Shown: positions 14,501 to 22,072 of the stretch, in pieces
Numbering within the stretch: the first letter of the stretch is position 1
How the letters are laid out: every line of letters starts with the position of its first letter
Assembly: GCA_031272575.1 (NCBI GenBank)
Contig: JAISTO010000007.1
Span: 1 to 27,532, forward strand
Length of the DNA stretch: 27,532 nucleotides
Direction of reading: 5' to 3'
From: Treponema sp.
GTDB lineage: Bacteria > Spirochaetota > Spirochaetia > Treponematales > Breznakiellaceae
Made by a program: the position numbers and the translations under genes
The notes under the pieces: generated by a model
What the model saw: only the letters and a program-made list of their open reading frames with translations
What the model was told of the DNA's origin: nothing
Database searches by the model: none

Positions 14501-14733
14501 GCCATATTTTGCATCCCGGGGGGGGGGGCAACTCGATTCATTTGCTGCCCTGACATTGGAGATTTTCGAGAAAATGCCCGCCGCGCCGCCCCCGCGAGAG
14601 GAGCCGCGAGACCCGCCGCGAGCGCGGCCAGGAAAGCGCCGCCTGCCGCAAGGCGGAGGGCGCCGGCAGTCCGAAGGACCGCATCAGATAGTGCCGCGGC
14701 AACTAGTGCCGCTGGAGAAAATGATTTTTTCAT
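14497..14733 (-). CDS. Small 78-aa ORF ahead of, and overlapping, the 651-aa lipoprotein gene
   Basis: ATG 14733 lies 7 nt after the -10 box of a good promoter and the frame runs to TGA 14497, overlapping the GTG of the next gene by four bases. The product begins MKKSFSPAALVAAALSDAVL and contains a long Ala/Leu/Gly stretch (about residues 5-50) like a signal or membrane segment, then RRAFSRKSPMSGQQ. It is read through the 11-C tract near its 3' end. Adding one C would put it in frame with the lipoprotein and make a longer fused N-terminus. It may be a leader peptide that loads ribosomes onto the lipoprotein start, or the true 5' end of that gene in another phase. GC-rich sequence favours spurious ORFs, so confidence is limited. 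Confidence 0.45.
   Translation of the reverse strand: MKKSFSPAALVAAALSDAVLRTAGALRLAAGGAFLAALAAGLAAPLAGAARRAFSRKSPMSGQQMNRVAPPPGMQNMA
14518..14528. repeat. Homopolymer tract, 11 G on plus (11 C on minus)
   Basis: Eleven identical bases lie 17 nt upstream of the lipoprotein GTG and inside the small upstream ORF. Tracts of this length slip readily during replication, and poly-G tracts are known to switch surface-protein expression in Treponema pallidum. Here a change of one base would switch between coupled and fused translation. Confidence 0.85.
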
Positions 14734-14739
14734 ATTGGG

Positions 14740-14768
14740 AGTTTAGCGTATTTTGGGGGGAAAGTCAA
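14740..14768 (-). promoter_or_regulatory. Sigma70-type promoter for the minus-strand cluster
   Basis: On the minus strand TTGACT, a 17-nt spacer and TAAACT are followed by CCCAAT and then ATG. The expected transcription start coincides with the A of the ATG at 14733, implying a leaderless message. It is the only convincing minus-strand promoter seen above the lipoprotein cluster. Confidence 0.65.
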
Positions 14769-14840
14769 GGGAGTGGGTGGGGAGTGGAGCGCGGCGCGGC
14801 GCGCCGCGGAGTCGCGGCGTGAGCGAGTGAGGGCCGCTTG

Positions 14841-14970
14841 GGTGGGTGGAAAGTGGACGGTGGACGCTGGAGGGAGTTGTGCGAAAGTCTTTCGTGGTAC
14901 TACCAGCATGCCGGTAGTACGAGAGACTCGCGAACCGCTCCCTCCACTTTCCACCGTCCACCGTCCACGC
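14841..14970. repeat. Dispersed palindromic element, copy 1
   Basis: Nested inverted repeats. The outer arms are built from GTGGACGGTGGAC-type units and GGAGGGAG with its complement. The inner arms are AGTCTTTCGT with ACGAGAGACT, and at the centre GTACTACC (14897-14904) faces GGTAGTAC (14913-14920) around 8 nt. The core is shared with 27380-27527. It lies in the 388-bp space between the divergent starts at 14733 and 15122; the rest of that space (about 14769-14840 and 14971-15085) is GC-rich with no further feature recognised. Confidence 0.7.
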
Positions 14971-15085
14971 CTTGCCCTCCGCTCATTCCCCCGCCCCCGC
15001 ATCACGCCCAAGTCCCAATTCCCAAAAGCGCCACGCAATGCTCACTCGTCCGCGCCGTCCCCTCGCATTGCGCCGCCCGCCCCCC

Positions 15086-15115
15086 TTGCATTCCGGCCGC
15101 CTCCCGCGCTACACT
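15086..15115 (+). promoter_or_regulatory. Promoter of ffh, ATG at the expected +1
   Basis: TTGCAT, an 18-nt spacer and TACACT lie so that the A of the ffh ATG is 7 nt after the -10 box. No Shine-Dalgarno site is present before the ATG, which agrees with a leaderless transcript. Confidence 0.5.
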
Positions 15116-15121
15116 GTTCCC

Positions 15122-16444
15122 ATGTTTGAAACCCTTAGCGCAAAGGTGCAGGACGCGCTCCGCTTCGTCACGGGGAAGTCCAAAATAACCGAAAAAAACA
15201 TTGACGACGCGGTGGAAGCGATCAAGATCGCGCTCCTCGACGCGGATGTGAACCTGCGGGTCGTGCGCCGCTTTGTCAACGCGGCGGCGGAGGAGGCGCG
15301 GGGCGAGCGGGTGCTCCGTGCGGTCGATCCGGGGCAGCAGTTCATCAAGATCGTACACGACAAACTCGCGGGCTTTTTGGGGGAGGGGGAAGCGGGGCTC
15401 GTTCTGCGCGGCCCGGACACCCTGTCCACTATCCTCATGCTGGGGCTGCAGGGTTCAGGCAAGACGACGACCGCCGCGAAACTGGCGCTGCGCCTCCGCA
15501 AGGAGGGCCGCAAGCCCCTGCTCGCCGCCTGCGACCTTATCCGCCCCGCCGCGGTAGAGCAGCTCGCGATCCTGGGCGCGGCGGTCAACATCCCCGTGTA
15601 TAAAGAGGATGGCGCCAAAGACCCCCTCAAGGTCTACCGCGGCGCGTTCCTCTGGGCGCAGCGTAACCTGATCGACACCATCATCGTGGATACGACGGGC
15701 CGGCTCCAGATCGACGAAGGCATGATGGCCGAACTCGAGGCCCTGCGGGACGCGGCCAGGCCGGACGAGCGCCTCCTCGTCGCGGACGCGATGACGGGCC
15801 AACTCGCCGCCGATATCGCGAAGACCTTCAACGAGCGCATAGGGCTTTCCGGCGTCATCCTCAGCAAGTTTGACAGTGACACGCGGGGGGGGGCCGCGCT
15901 CTCGATCAAAACGGTGACGGGCCGTCCGGTCAAGTTTGTGGGGACCGGCGAAAAGCCGGAGGACCTCGAGCCCTTTCACCCTGAGCGCATAGCGGGCCGC
16001 ATCCTCGGCATGGGGGATGTGGTCAGCCTGGTGGAAAAAGCGCAGGAGGTCATCTCGCGGCAGGAAGCGCTCGAACTGCAAAAGAAGATGGCCAAGGAAA
16101 CCCTCACGCTCGAGGACTGGCTTTCCCAACTGCGCGCAATGAAAAAAATGGGCTCCCTCCAGAAGGTGCTCGAGATGATCCCCGGTATGCAGGGGCAGAT
16201 TTCCGAGGAGGACCTCGAAAAAGAGGACCTCGGCAAGCAGGAGGCGATCCTCTCATCCATGACGCGCAAGGAGCGCGCCAACTACCTGATCATCGGCCCC
16301 TCCCGCAGGGCGCGCATCGCGAAGGGCTCCGGCACCTCCGTGGCCGAGGTGGCGCGCCTGCTCAAGCAGTTCGAGAAGACCCGCGGCATGATGAAAAAGA
16401 TGGCCAAGAGCGGCCGTATGCCGCCCCAACTGCAGGCGCGGTAG
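15122..16444 (+). CDS. ffh: Signal recognition particle GTPase Ffh (SRP54)
   Basis: A 440-aa protein of normal Ffh length. It binds signal sequences of emerging membrane and secreted proteins, pairs with SRP RNA and docks on FtsY. An N-terminal four-helix bundle precedes the GTPase domain with P-loop GLQGSGKTT (108-116), DTTGR near 189 and SKFDSDTRGG near 247 (TKLDGDARGG in most species). The linker is GTGEKPEDLEPFHPERIAGR, and the Met-rich M domain includes MIPGM and KRMMKKM-like stretches (here TRGMMKKMAK). The start at MFETLSAKVQ fits the family; the upstream extension is Pro/Arg-rich noise. It stands alone, divergent from the lipoprotein cluster, and serves as the one clear core housekeeping gene of the window. 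Confidence 0.97.
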   Translation: MFETLSAKVQDALRFVTGKSKITEKNIDDAVEAIKIALLDADVNLRVVRRFVNAAAEEARGERVLRAVDPGQQFIKIVHDKLAGFLGEGEAGLVLRGPDTLSTILMLGLQGSGKTTTAAKLALRLRKEGRKPLLAACDLIRPAAVEQLAILGAAVNIPVYKEDGAKDPLKVYRGAFLWAQRNLIDTIIVDTTGRLQIDEGMMAELEALRDAARPDERLLVADAMTGQLAADIAKTFNERIGLSGVILSKFDSDTRGGAALSIKTVTGRPVKFVGTGEKPEDLEPFHPERIAGRILGMGDVVSLVEKAQEVISRQEALELQKKMAKETLTLEDWLSQLRAMKKMGSLQKVLEMIPGMQGQISEEDLEKEDLGKQEAILSSMTRKERANYLIIGPSRRARIAKGSGTSVAEVARLLKQFEKTRGMMKKMAKSGRMPPQLQAR

Positions 16445-16485
16445 GAGGAGCGTCCGGGAAAATGCCGCGCTTGTGCGCCCTTATG

Positions 16486-16529
16486 GGGCAGGGGACGGAC
16501 GGGGAAAATGACGCGGCCGTCACCTGCCC
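16486..16529 (+). terminator. Possible terminator hairpin after ffh
   Basis: GGGCAGG and CCTGCCC form the base of a roughly 12-bp stem extended by GACGG/CCGTC with small bulges. No T run follows at once; an A/T-rich block (about 16556-16586) comes some 30 nt later and more likely belongs to the next promoter as an upstream element. Confidence 0.4.
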
Positions 16530-16586
16530 ACACACCACGCCCCCACTCCCCTCCCAAAAAAAATTTCATTTTTTTTACTTTTTTTC

Positions 16587-16615
16587 TTGACTTTCTGGAA
16601 CAGATGGATTATAAT
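16587..16615 (+). promoter_or_regulatory. Consensus sigma70 promoter of the GH32 locus
   Basis: TTGACT, 17-nt spacer, TATAAT, preceded by A and T tracts that could act as an UP element. It is the best promoter in the window and is followed at once by two operator palindromes. Confidence 0.85.
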
Positions 16616-16621
16616 ACCCTA

Positions 16622-16639
16622 TATGGAAACATTTCCATA
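16622..16639. promoter_or_regulatory. Operator 1, perfect palindrome at the transcription start
   Basis: TATGGAAA-CA-TTTCCATA covers the expected +1 region, so a bound repressor would block initiation. The shape (TGGAAA, two-base centre, TTTCCA) resembles sites of LacI-family sugar regulators, although these usually have CG in the centre. No regulator gene is in the window. Confidence 0.7.
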
Positions 16640-16656
16640 ACGGATTGTTCCCTAAT

Positions 16657-16672
16657 TTGGAAACATTTCCAA
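16657..16672. promoter_or_regulatory. Operator 2, perfect palindrome
   Basis: TTGGAAA-CA-TTTCCAA shares the 14-base core TGGAAACATTTCCA with operator 1; the centres are 34 bp apart, allowing two dimers or cooperative binding on one side of the helix. Confidence 0.7.
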
Positions 16673-16699
16673 TAAAACAAGGCGGTAAGGGAGGATTGC

Positions 16700-18199
16700 A
16701 TGACAGAACCGTACACGATTGAAAAGGCAAACGACTATATCCGGGAACACGCGGGCCGGGTAAATCCGCGTTACAAGGGCGCGTTTCACTTCGCGCCGCC
16801 TGTGGGCTGGATCAACGACCCCAACGGGCTCTGCTTCTTCCGGGGGCGGTATCACCTCTTCTACCAGTACCACCCCTACGGCACGGCCTGGGGCCCCATG
16901 CACTGGGGCCATGCGCAAAGCGCGGACCTGCTCTCCTGGGAACACCTTCCCGTGGCCCTGGCCCCGGACCGGGACTACGACTCGTTCGGCTGTTTTTCCG
17001 GCAGCGCGATTCAAAAAGATGACCGCCTGTTCATTTTGTATACCGGCGTTCAAAAAGATGACTCGTGTTCAAATGCGGGGAATGAAATCCAGCAGCAGTG
17101 CCTGGCCTGGAGTGACGACGGCGTCACCTTTACCAAAGCGCCGGAGAACCCGGTGATCCCCGCGTCGGCCCTGCCCGCCGGCTTTGACGCGGCCAACTTT
17201 CGGGACCCGAAGGTCTGGGAGGAAGGCGGGCGCTTTCACTGCGTCGCTGCCGCCGCGGATGGGGCGGGGCAGGGGCGCATACTGCGCTATTCCTCGAAAG
17301 ACCTGCTGCATTGGGAGTACGCCGGGGATTACGTCCGGGGGCTGGAACGCTTTAGGGGTATCTGGGAATGCCCGGACGTGTTTCCGCTTGACGGCGCCGC
17401 CTGCCTGCTCCTCTCGGTGATGAATCCGCCGGCCGGCGGCGTCCTGCCGGCGGGCCGGCCCGGAACGCTCTGGGGACTCGCGCCGCTTGAAACGCCCGCA
17501 GACCTGGACTGTCCATCCATCAACATAAACCCCTTTGACGCCCTTGACGCGGGCTTCGACCTCTACGCCCCGCAGACCTTTGCCGCGCCCGACGGGCGGC
17601 GGCTGCTCTTCGCCTGGGCTCACCTCTGGGGGGGAAACGAAACCCTGGAGCGGCACGGCTGGATGGGGAGCATGTGCCTGCCGAGGGAACTCAGAGCGCG
17701 GGAGGGCCGCCTCTTGCAGAACCCGGTACGGGAAATCGAGGCGCGTCTGGAGCCGCTTGAGGAGTTTGCCGACCCGCGGCCGGAGGGTGGCATGGCGCTC
17801 GAGACGTGCCCCCTCATGGCGATAACGCTGGAGGCGGAGGCCGGCGGGGACGGCATCCTTGCGCTGGACTTTTTTTGCGCCGGGGAAGAGCGCCTCAGTC
17901 TGCGCTACAGCGCGGCGGAGGGCGCCTTCTGTTTCGACCGGAGCGCGGCCGGCCTCCCCGCGAAGGACTTGCCGCCAGGTGACCTGCTCCGTGTGATCCC
18001 CTACCGCGCGCCGGCGGGCCGGCTGCGTCTGCGGGCCTTCATCGACCATGCGCAACTGGAGATTTTTGTGGGAGACGGGGAGCTGGTTTTCAGTTCCCTG
18101 ATTTTCCCGAAACGTGCGGGATATGAACACCGCCTGCGCTGCGGCGGGGCGGCTCATATCATCACTTTGAAAACGTTTGTGATTAAGGAGCGGGTATGA
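16700..18199 (+). CDS. GH32 sucrose-6-phosphate hydrolase / beta-fructosidase, cytoplasmic
   Basis: A 499-aa protein without signal peptide. GH32 enzymes hydrolyse beta-fructosyl bonds with retention. Conserved motifs are complete: WINDPNG (37-43, nucleophile Asp40), FRDP (167-170, transition-state Asp169) and ECPD (223-226, acid/base Glu223). The C-terminal beta-sandwich (about 350-499) includes IDHAQLEIFVGDGE. Length and cytoplasmic location fit SacA/ScrB-type sucrose-6-phosphate hydrolases, but no PTS gene is nearby, so free sucrose or short fructans are possible substrates. AAGGGAGGA lies ahead of the ATG. Transcription comes from the promoter at 16587 under two operators. The stop overlaps another ATG (ATGA at 18196), which looks like a lost downstream gene. 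Confidence 0.92.
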   Translation: MTEPYTIEKANDYIREHAGRVNPRYKGAFHFAPPVGWINDPNGLCFFRGRYHLFYQYHPYGTAWGPMHWGHAQSADLLSWEHLPVALAPDRDYDSFGCFSGSAIQKDDRLFILYTGVQKDDSCSNAGNEIQQQCLAWSDDGVTFTKAPENPVIPASALPAGFDAANFRDPKVWEEGGRFHCVAAAADGAGQGRILRYSSKDLLHWEYAGDYVRGLERFRGIWECPDVFPLDGAACLLLSVMNPPAGGVLPAGRPGTLWGLAPLETPADLDCPSININPFDALDAGFDLYAPQTFAAPDGRRLLFAWAHLWGGNETLERHGWMGSMCLPRELRAREGRLLQNPVREIEARLEPLEEFADPRPEGGMALETCPLMAITLEAEAGGDGILALDFFCAGEERLSLRYSAAEGAFCFDRSAAGLPAKDLPPGDLLRVIPYRAPAGRLRLRAFIDHAQLEIFVGDGELVFSSLIFPKRAGYEHRLRCGGAAHIITLKTFVIKERV

Positions 18200-18230
18200 A
18201 TAGTGATGATATGAACAGACTACAGCAGCG
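18196..18230 (+). pseudogene. Surviving start of a lost gene coupled to the GH32 gene
   Basis: AAGGAG is followed at normal spacing by an ATG overlapping the GH32 stop (ATGA), the classic arrangement of a translationally coupled operon gene. It reads only about MNSDDMNRL before the sequence becomes the reverse complement of a toxin gene; the remaining open frame is a shadow. The true gene body was probably replaced when the toxin-antitoxin piece arrived. The right limit is approximate. Confidence 0.45.
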
Positions 18231-18447
18231 GCGCTTCGCCATTTTCAAAAGTGTTCTCTCCCGAGAGGGGACGCACACGGGATTCCAGCGTATATATCTG
18301 CGGGATGTTAAACCGCTCTATATGCCTGGAAACCTCACGCCAGACTGTCTCGCAGATGACCACCTCACCGTACAACGCCTCCAAAAGACCGAGATGGTCA
18401 ATCAGCGCGAGGGAAATGAGCGGTCCCGCGTCGGAAACAACGACCAT
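18220..18447 (-). pseudogene. Truncated PIN-domain toxin (DUF3368 type)
   Basis: A 75-aa ORF starting 3 nt after the antitoxin stop. It begins VVVSDAGPLISLALIDHLGL and continues with YGEVVICETVWREV, matching the first half of DUF3368 PIN toxins, which are metal-dependent RNases. Asp6 and Glu38 correspond to the first acidic positions. The frame ends soon after ENGEA, the place where the family has its next acidic motif, at the junction with the GH32 operon. Normal members are roughly twice as long. With the later catalytic residues missing it is probably inactive. Confidence 0.7.
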
Positions 18448-18450
18448 ACA

Positions 18451-18768
18451 CTAAACTGCCACCGCAGATTGGACTTCGCGTCTGTGCGTTTCGATTTTGG
18501 CGACATCGGCCATAACATCCTCGTAGGTGAGGAGAGAGATGGGGATTTCGTATTTGCCCAAAAAAACATCGAAATCCAGGCGGTTCATACCGGCTATTTG
18601 CGCGGCCAGCCCAATGGAGCATTTTTCGGTCAGATAAAGCCCTACCGCGAGGCTGCGGCGCAGTTCCTGTTCCAGGTTCGGAATTCCCAGCACCCGCTTC
18701 GGCAGAGTTACATCCAGTTGTATTTGCTTCTCTACCGGAAGGTTTGCCATTTCTTGTATCGTATTCAT
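18451..18768 (-). CDS. UPF0175-family antitoxin
   Basis: About 105 aa from ATG 18768, or 99 aa from ATG 18750; the first coincides with the expected transcription start. The core matches UPF0175: VTLPKRVLGI, LRRSLAVGLYLTEKCSIGLA, AAQIAGMNRLDFDVFLGKYE and IPISLLTYEDVMADV, a small DNA-binding helical antitoxin usually encoded before a DUF3368 PIN toxin, as here. It is intact whereas its toxin is truncated, so it is an orphan. It may still bind its own promoter, which lies between it and the divergent FN3 lipoprotein gene, and thereby influence that gene (inference). Confidence 0.8.
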   Translation of the reverse strand: MNTIQEMANLPVEKQIQLDVTLPKRVLGIPNLEQELRRSLAVGLYLTEKCSIGLAAQIAGMNRLDFDVFLGKYEIPISLLTYEDVMADVAKIETHRREVQSAVAV

Positions 18769-18774
18769 ACCCTC

Positions 18775-18803
18775 AAGCATACGGCTTGCGGGGAAAAGTG
18801 TCA
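18775..18803 (-). promoter_or_regulatory. Promoter of the antitoxin gene
   Basis: On the minus strand TTGACA, 17 nt and TATGCT: near consensus. The ATG at 18768 is 7 nt past the -10 box, so the message would be leaderless if that ATG is used. Confidence 0.7.
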
Positions 18804-18818
18804 AGAGAAGGAGAAAGT

Positions 18819-19868
18819 ATGATGAAGAAAAAATCTTTCGTGCTAATGACGATGCTGGCGCTGGCGGTGTTAGGCTGCCCCAGCCCGAGTGACCCCCCTG
18901 CTGCGCCTGAGGCGCCGGCAATGCCCGCGGTAACCCCTGGGGTCCTGTCCCTTGAGGTGAGTTGGGATGCGGTGACCGGCGCGGCGGCTTACGAGGTCTG
19001 GTACGGTACCGGCCCTGACTCCGCAGGCGCGTCTCAATTCGGGGGCGATACAAGCGAAACGAGCGTCAGCATCAGCGGCCTCGAAAGCGGGACCACCTAC
19101 TATGTGTGGGTGAAGGCGAAGAACAGCGCGGGCACGAGCGCCTTCAGCCCCGCCGCGAGCGGCGTCCCCCAGAGCGGCGCATCTTCGTCCCCGCCCGAAA
19201 GGGCGGCTATCGCAGACGTGAGTATCGACCTTGCGGCCCCGGTTGCGCCGCGCGCGCTTGACACGGACATCGGCACGGTGACGGGCACAGCGGGTACCTC
19301 GATCACCTGGTACGACAGTCCCACGGGCGGGAGCATAGCGGCCGGCAGCGCCGCGTACGGTACCACCTACCGCGCGGCAGTCGTCCTGACGGCTGACCCG
19401 AACCACCACTTCAGCGGCCTGACCGCGGCGAATGTGACCGCCGCGAATGCTGACGCGGACTATGACACCAGCCCCTTCACGGACGGCAAAAAGGTGACAC
19501 TGAGCGAAAGCGGTACCGTGGCAACCATCGAACTGGTGTTTCCCAAGACAGTGCCAGGCGGCGAGGCCGGTCTCAACATCATCTTCAGCATAGAAGACGA
19601 TCCCCTTGCAGGCTTCCCGGCGGAGACGCCCACGATCTATCGAAGCGGCGATGACGCAACGGACAACAAGAAAACCCTCACCGTCACCCTGACGGGGACC
19701 TACGCAAGTTACGCCTGGTATGTGGACGGGACGGCGCTGGCGGATACGGACAACTCGGTCACCATCGACGCGGAGGACTACGCGGCGCGGACTCATACGC
19801 TCACGGTCATTGTGAGCAAAGACGGGGTGTTCTATTCGAAAGAATTTCGTTTCATCGTGCGGAATTAA
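18819..19868 (+). CDS. FN3-domain lipoprotein, 349 aa
   Basis: Start at 18819 (MMKKK) with AAGGAG 5 nt upstream; lipobox AVLG-C20. Residues about 30-115 form an FN3 domain (LEVSWDAVTGAAAYEVWY through YYVWVKAKNSAGTSAFSP). The rest (about 130-349) is Ser/Thr/Ala/Gly-rich and beta-predicted, including a segment with SLTVTLTGTY-like strands (here KTLTVTLTGTYASYAWYVDG) of the sort found in other treponemal surface lipoproteins. It lies 15 nt before the FN3-SBP gene, so they are probably co-transcribed. A surface or glycan-contact role in the fructan locus is inferred from context; no catalytic motif is seen. Confidence 0.82.
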   Translation: MMKKKSFVLMTMLALAVLGCPSPSDPPAAPEAPAMPAVTPGVLSLEVSWDAVTGAAAYEVWYGTGPDSAGASQFGGDTSETSVSISGLESGTTYYVWVKAKNSAGTSAFSPAASGVPQSGASSSPPERAAIADVSIDLAAPVAPRALDTDIGTVTGTAGTSITWYDSPTGGSIAAGSAAYGTTYRAAVVLTADPNHHFSGLTAANVTAANADADYDTSPFTDGKKVTLSESGTVATIELVFPKTVPGGEAGLNIIFSIEDDPLAGFPAETPTIYRSGDDATDNKKTLTVTLTGTYASYAWYVDGTALADTDNSVTIDAEDYAARTHTLTVIVSKDGVFYSKEFRFIVRN

Positions 19869-19883
19869 AATCAGGAGGATAGC

Positions 19884-22064
19884 ATGAAAACAACAAACCG
19901 TTCCCTTATTGGGATTGCTTTTTTGGCCGCGGCGCTTGCGGCGCTGCCGGGCGGGTGCGGCATGGAACCGAAGGCGGGGAACCGCCGCGGGAACGTGCTG
20001 CTTTCTTTCGTGGGGGTTTCGCGGCAGGCGGCGAGGACGCTTTTGCCTGCCGCGCCGGACGCGGGCGATTTGACCTGCGACCTGACCTTCACCAGTAACG
20101 GCTATGACACGGTGACGGTGAACAACTGGACAAGCGGGAACATCACGCTGGCGGCGGCGGAATGGAGTCTCGATGTGACGGCAAAACTTGCGGGGCTTAC
20201 CGTGGGGACCGCATCCGCGCTGAGTGTTGTTATCAGCGAAGGGGAGACGGTCACCGTGCCGGTAACGCTTGCGCCGGTTACCGGAACCGGTACGGGCAAT
20301 TTCCAGTACAGTGTGACGCTGCCGGAAGAGGTAAGCGCGGCGACGCTGAAACTGGCCTCGTACCCCGCGCCTGACGGCACGAGCGACCCCGCGCAGGTGG
20401 ACCTGCTCGGCGTGACGGACGCGGACGGCAGCGCGCCGGGCATACAGGGCACAATCGAGGGCATCGCGGCGGGTTACTACACCCTCACCGTGACGATCAC
20501 AAAGGGAGAGACTGCCGCGGCGGTATGTCTCGCGCACATCTACGGCGGGCTGACTACCGGCTACAGCGAAGCCTTTGACGACACACTGCTGACCAACGCG
20601 CCGGACGCGCCGGAAATTTTGGAAGTGAGCGCCGGCAGCAATACGCTCACGGTCAAGTGGGACGCGGTGTCAGGCGCGGCCAGTTACAGCGTGTGGTACA
20701 GCACCGGCGAGGACCCTTCTCAGGCGACACTCTGGGAAGACGGCATAAGCGGCTGCGAAAAACAGATCAGCGGCCTTGTCGGCAACACCGCTTACAACCT
20801 GTGGGTCAAGGCGGCGAATGCCTCAGGTGAGAGCCCCTGGAGTACCAGGTATTCCGGGGAGACCCTTCTCACGCCGCTCATGATTGTCTGGCACACTTCC
20901 AAAGAGGCCTTCGACGCTAACGCCGATCCAAACAAGTTTGATTATGTGTGGAGCGTTAAGGACGCGTACGAGGCGCAGTACGGCGGCCCTGGTTCCGTCA
21001 CGGTAACAGCGGTGAACGCCTGGGATGACCAGCGGTCAACTTTACGAACGAAGGTCAACAACAATGAACCGGTTGACCTCGCATGGATGACAAAGTATTT
21101 CATCATGGAGTATCTCAACTTCGATCTGATACAGGATTTAAGCCCTTATCTGAATCCCGCCGCCTGCGGATTGTACGCGGGCCTGAGTCTTTCGTACACG
21201 TTCGACAATAAGATATACGCGGCAGGCGTTAAGATCGATCCGTATATGCTCTACTTCAACTGGGATCTGTTCAATGAAGCGGCGCTCAAGACACCCCGGC
21301 AATACTACGACGAGGGCAACTGGACCTGGGAAACCTTTGCCGCGCTCGCGCAGGAGCTCAGTTCCGGCAGCCAGTGGGGTTACGGCTGCTCCGATACCGA
21401 GTGGACGGTCTTTATGGCGATGAACGGGGTGCGCAGTTACTTTCCAAACAACATTACGCCCGGCGTGAATTACGATGTCATCTCGGACTTTTTTGACGAC
21501 AAGGCGAAAGCCGCGCTCAGTTTTCTGCGGGAAGGCTACACCGCGTCCCCCGCATACTTCTATGCGGGTGATTATGATTACCTCGCTCAGTTCAAAGCCG
21601 GGAATATCGCAATGTCCTTCGCAAAAGGCTTCGAGGGATTCAGTACGCTGCGGGAAAACGAAGCGGATTTCGCGCTGGAGTTCGTGCCCCTGCCGGCGGG
21701 GCCTGACTGTGGGTCGATTTCTGGACTGGGGGACGATCCAGAGGGCTTCTGTATACCGAAGACGAGCGAAAATCCGGAGGGGGCCGCGGTCTTTATGCGC
21801 ATGGCCGCGCAGAAGTACCTGGAACACCAGAACGAGATACTGCCCGGGGCAAACGACGCGATGATCCGCGCGGCCGCGTCAAAGAGCGTGTTTTCACCGC
21901 TGGAGCCCTTCTACGGCATCGCTAGCGACAATTTCTGGGACGCGAACTGGAAACTCCGGCAGTATGTACGCGATCCGGGCAGCACAGAGGGTACTATGGT
22001 TCTGGACACGCTCGTCAATGCGGCCAACGGTAATATAGTCGCGGGCAATCCGCTTCCCTTTTAG
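19884..22064 (+). CDS. FN3 domain fused to ABC-type solute-binding protein, 726 aa
   Basis: AGGAGG lies upstream. The signal segment ends LPGG-C25, an imperfect lipobox. Residues about 35-235 are a beta-rich surface region without a named family, about 240-330 an FN3 domain (APEILEVSAGSNTLTVKWDA to LWVKAANASGESPW), and about 331-726 a family 1 solute-binding fold. The latter starts LMIVWHTSKEAFDANADPNK and includes FVPLPAGPDCGSISGLGDDP, KSVFSPLEPFYG and AGNPLPF. SBPs normally float alone beside permeases; here the binding lobe is mounted on a long stalk. The two genes that follow (gap 8 nt, then an overlap) are paralogues of its SBP part. A sugar ligand, probably fructo-oligosaccharide, is inferred from the GH32 neighbours only. 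Confidence 0.85.
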   Translation: MKTTNRSLIGIAFLAAALAALPGGCGMEPKAGNRRGNVLLSFVGVSRQAARTLLPAAPDAGDLTCDLTFTSNGYDTVTVNNWTSGNITLAAAEWSLDVTAKLAGLTVGTASALSVVISEGETVTVPVTLAPVTGTGTGNFQYSVTLPEEVSAATLKLASYPAPDGTSDPAQVDLLGVTDADGSAPGIQGTIEGIAAGYYTLTVTITKGETAAAVCLAHIYGGLTTGYSEAFDDTLLTNAPDAPEILEVSAGSNTLTVKWDAVSGAASYSVWYSTGEDPSQATLWEDGISGCEKQISGLVGNTAYNLWVKAANASGESPWSTRYSGETLLTPLMIVWHTSKEAFDANADPNKFDYVWSVKDAYEAQYGGPGSVTVTAVNAWDDQRSTLRTKVNNNEPVDLAWMTKYFIMEYLNFDLIQDLSPYLNPAACGLYAGLSLSYTFDNKIYAAGVKIDPYMLYFNWDLFNEAALKTPRQYYDEGNWTWETFAALAQELSSGSQWGYGCSDTEWTVFMAMNGVRSYFPNNITPGVNYDVISDFFDDKAKAALSFLREGYTASPAYFYAGDYDYLAQFKAGNIAMSFAKGFEGFSTLRENEADFALEFVPLPAGPDCGSISGLGDDPEGFCIPKTSENPEGAAVFMRMAAQKYLEHQNEILPGANDAMIRAAASKSVFSPLEPFYGIASDNFWDANWKLRQYVRDPGSTEGTMVLDTLVNAANGNIVAGNPLPF

Positions 22065-22072
22065 GAGCCGCT

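Noticed and set aside
17069..18157. A 362-aa minus-strand ORF in the GH32 gene
   Set aside because: It is antisense to a gene with all catalytic motifs; the composition (Arg/Pro/Gly-rich) is typical of shadows.
18196..18822. A 208-aa plus-strand ORF after the GH32 gene
   Set aside because: Only its first codons look genuine; from about 18230 it is the exact complement of the PIN/UPF0175 genes, which have clear family motifs.
18870..20537. A 555-aa minus-strand ORF
   Set aside because: It is Arg-rich, runs across two lipoprotein genes with clear signal peptides and SD sites, and reflects GC-rich codon use on the other strand.
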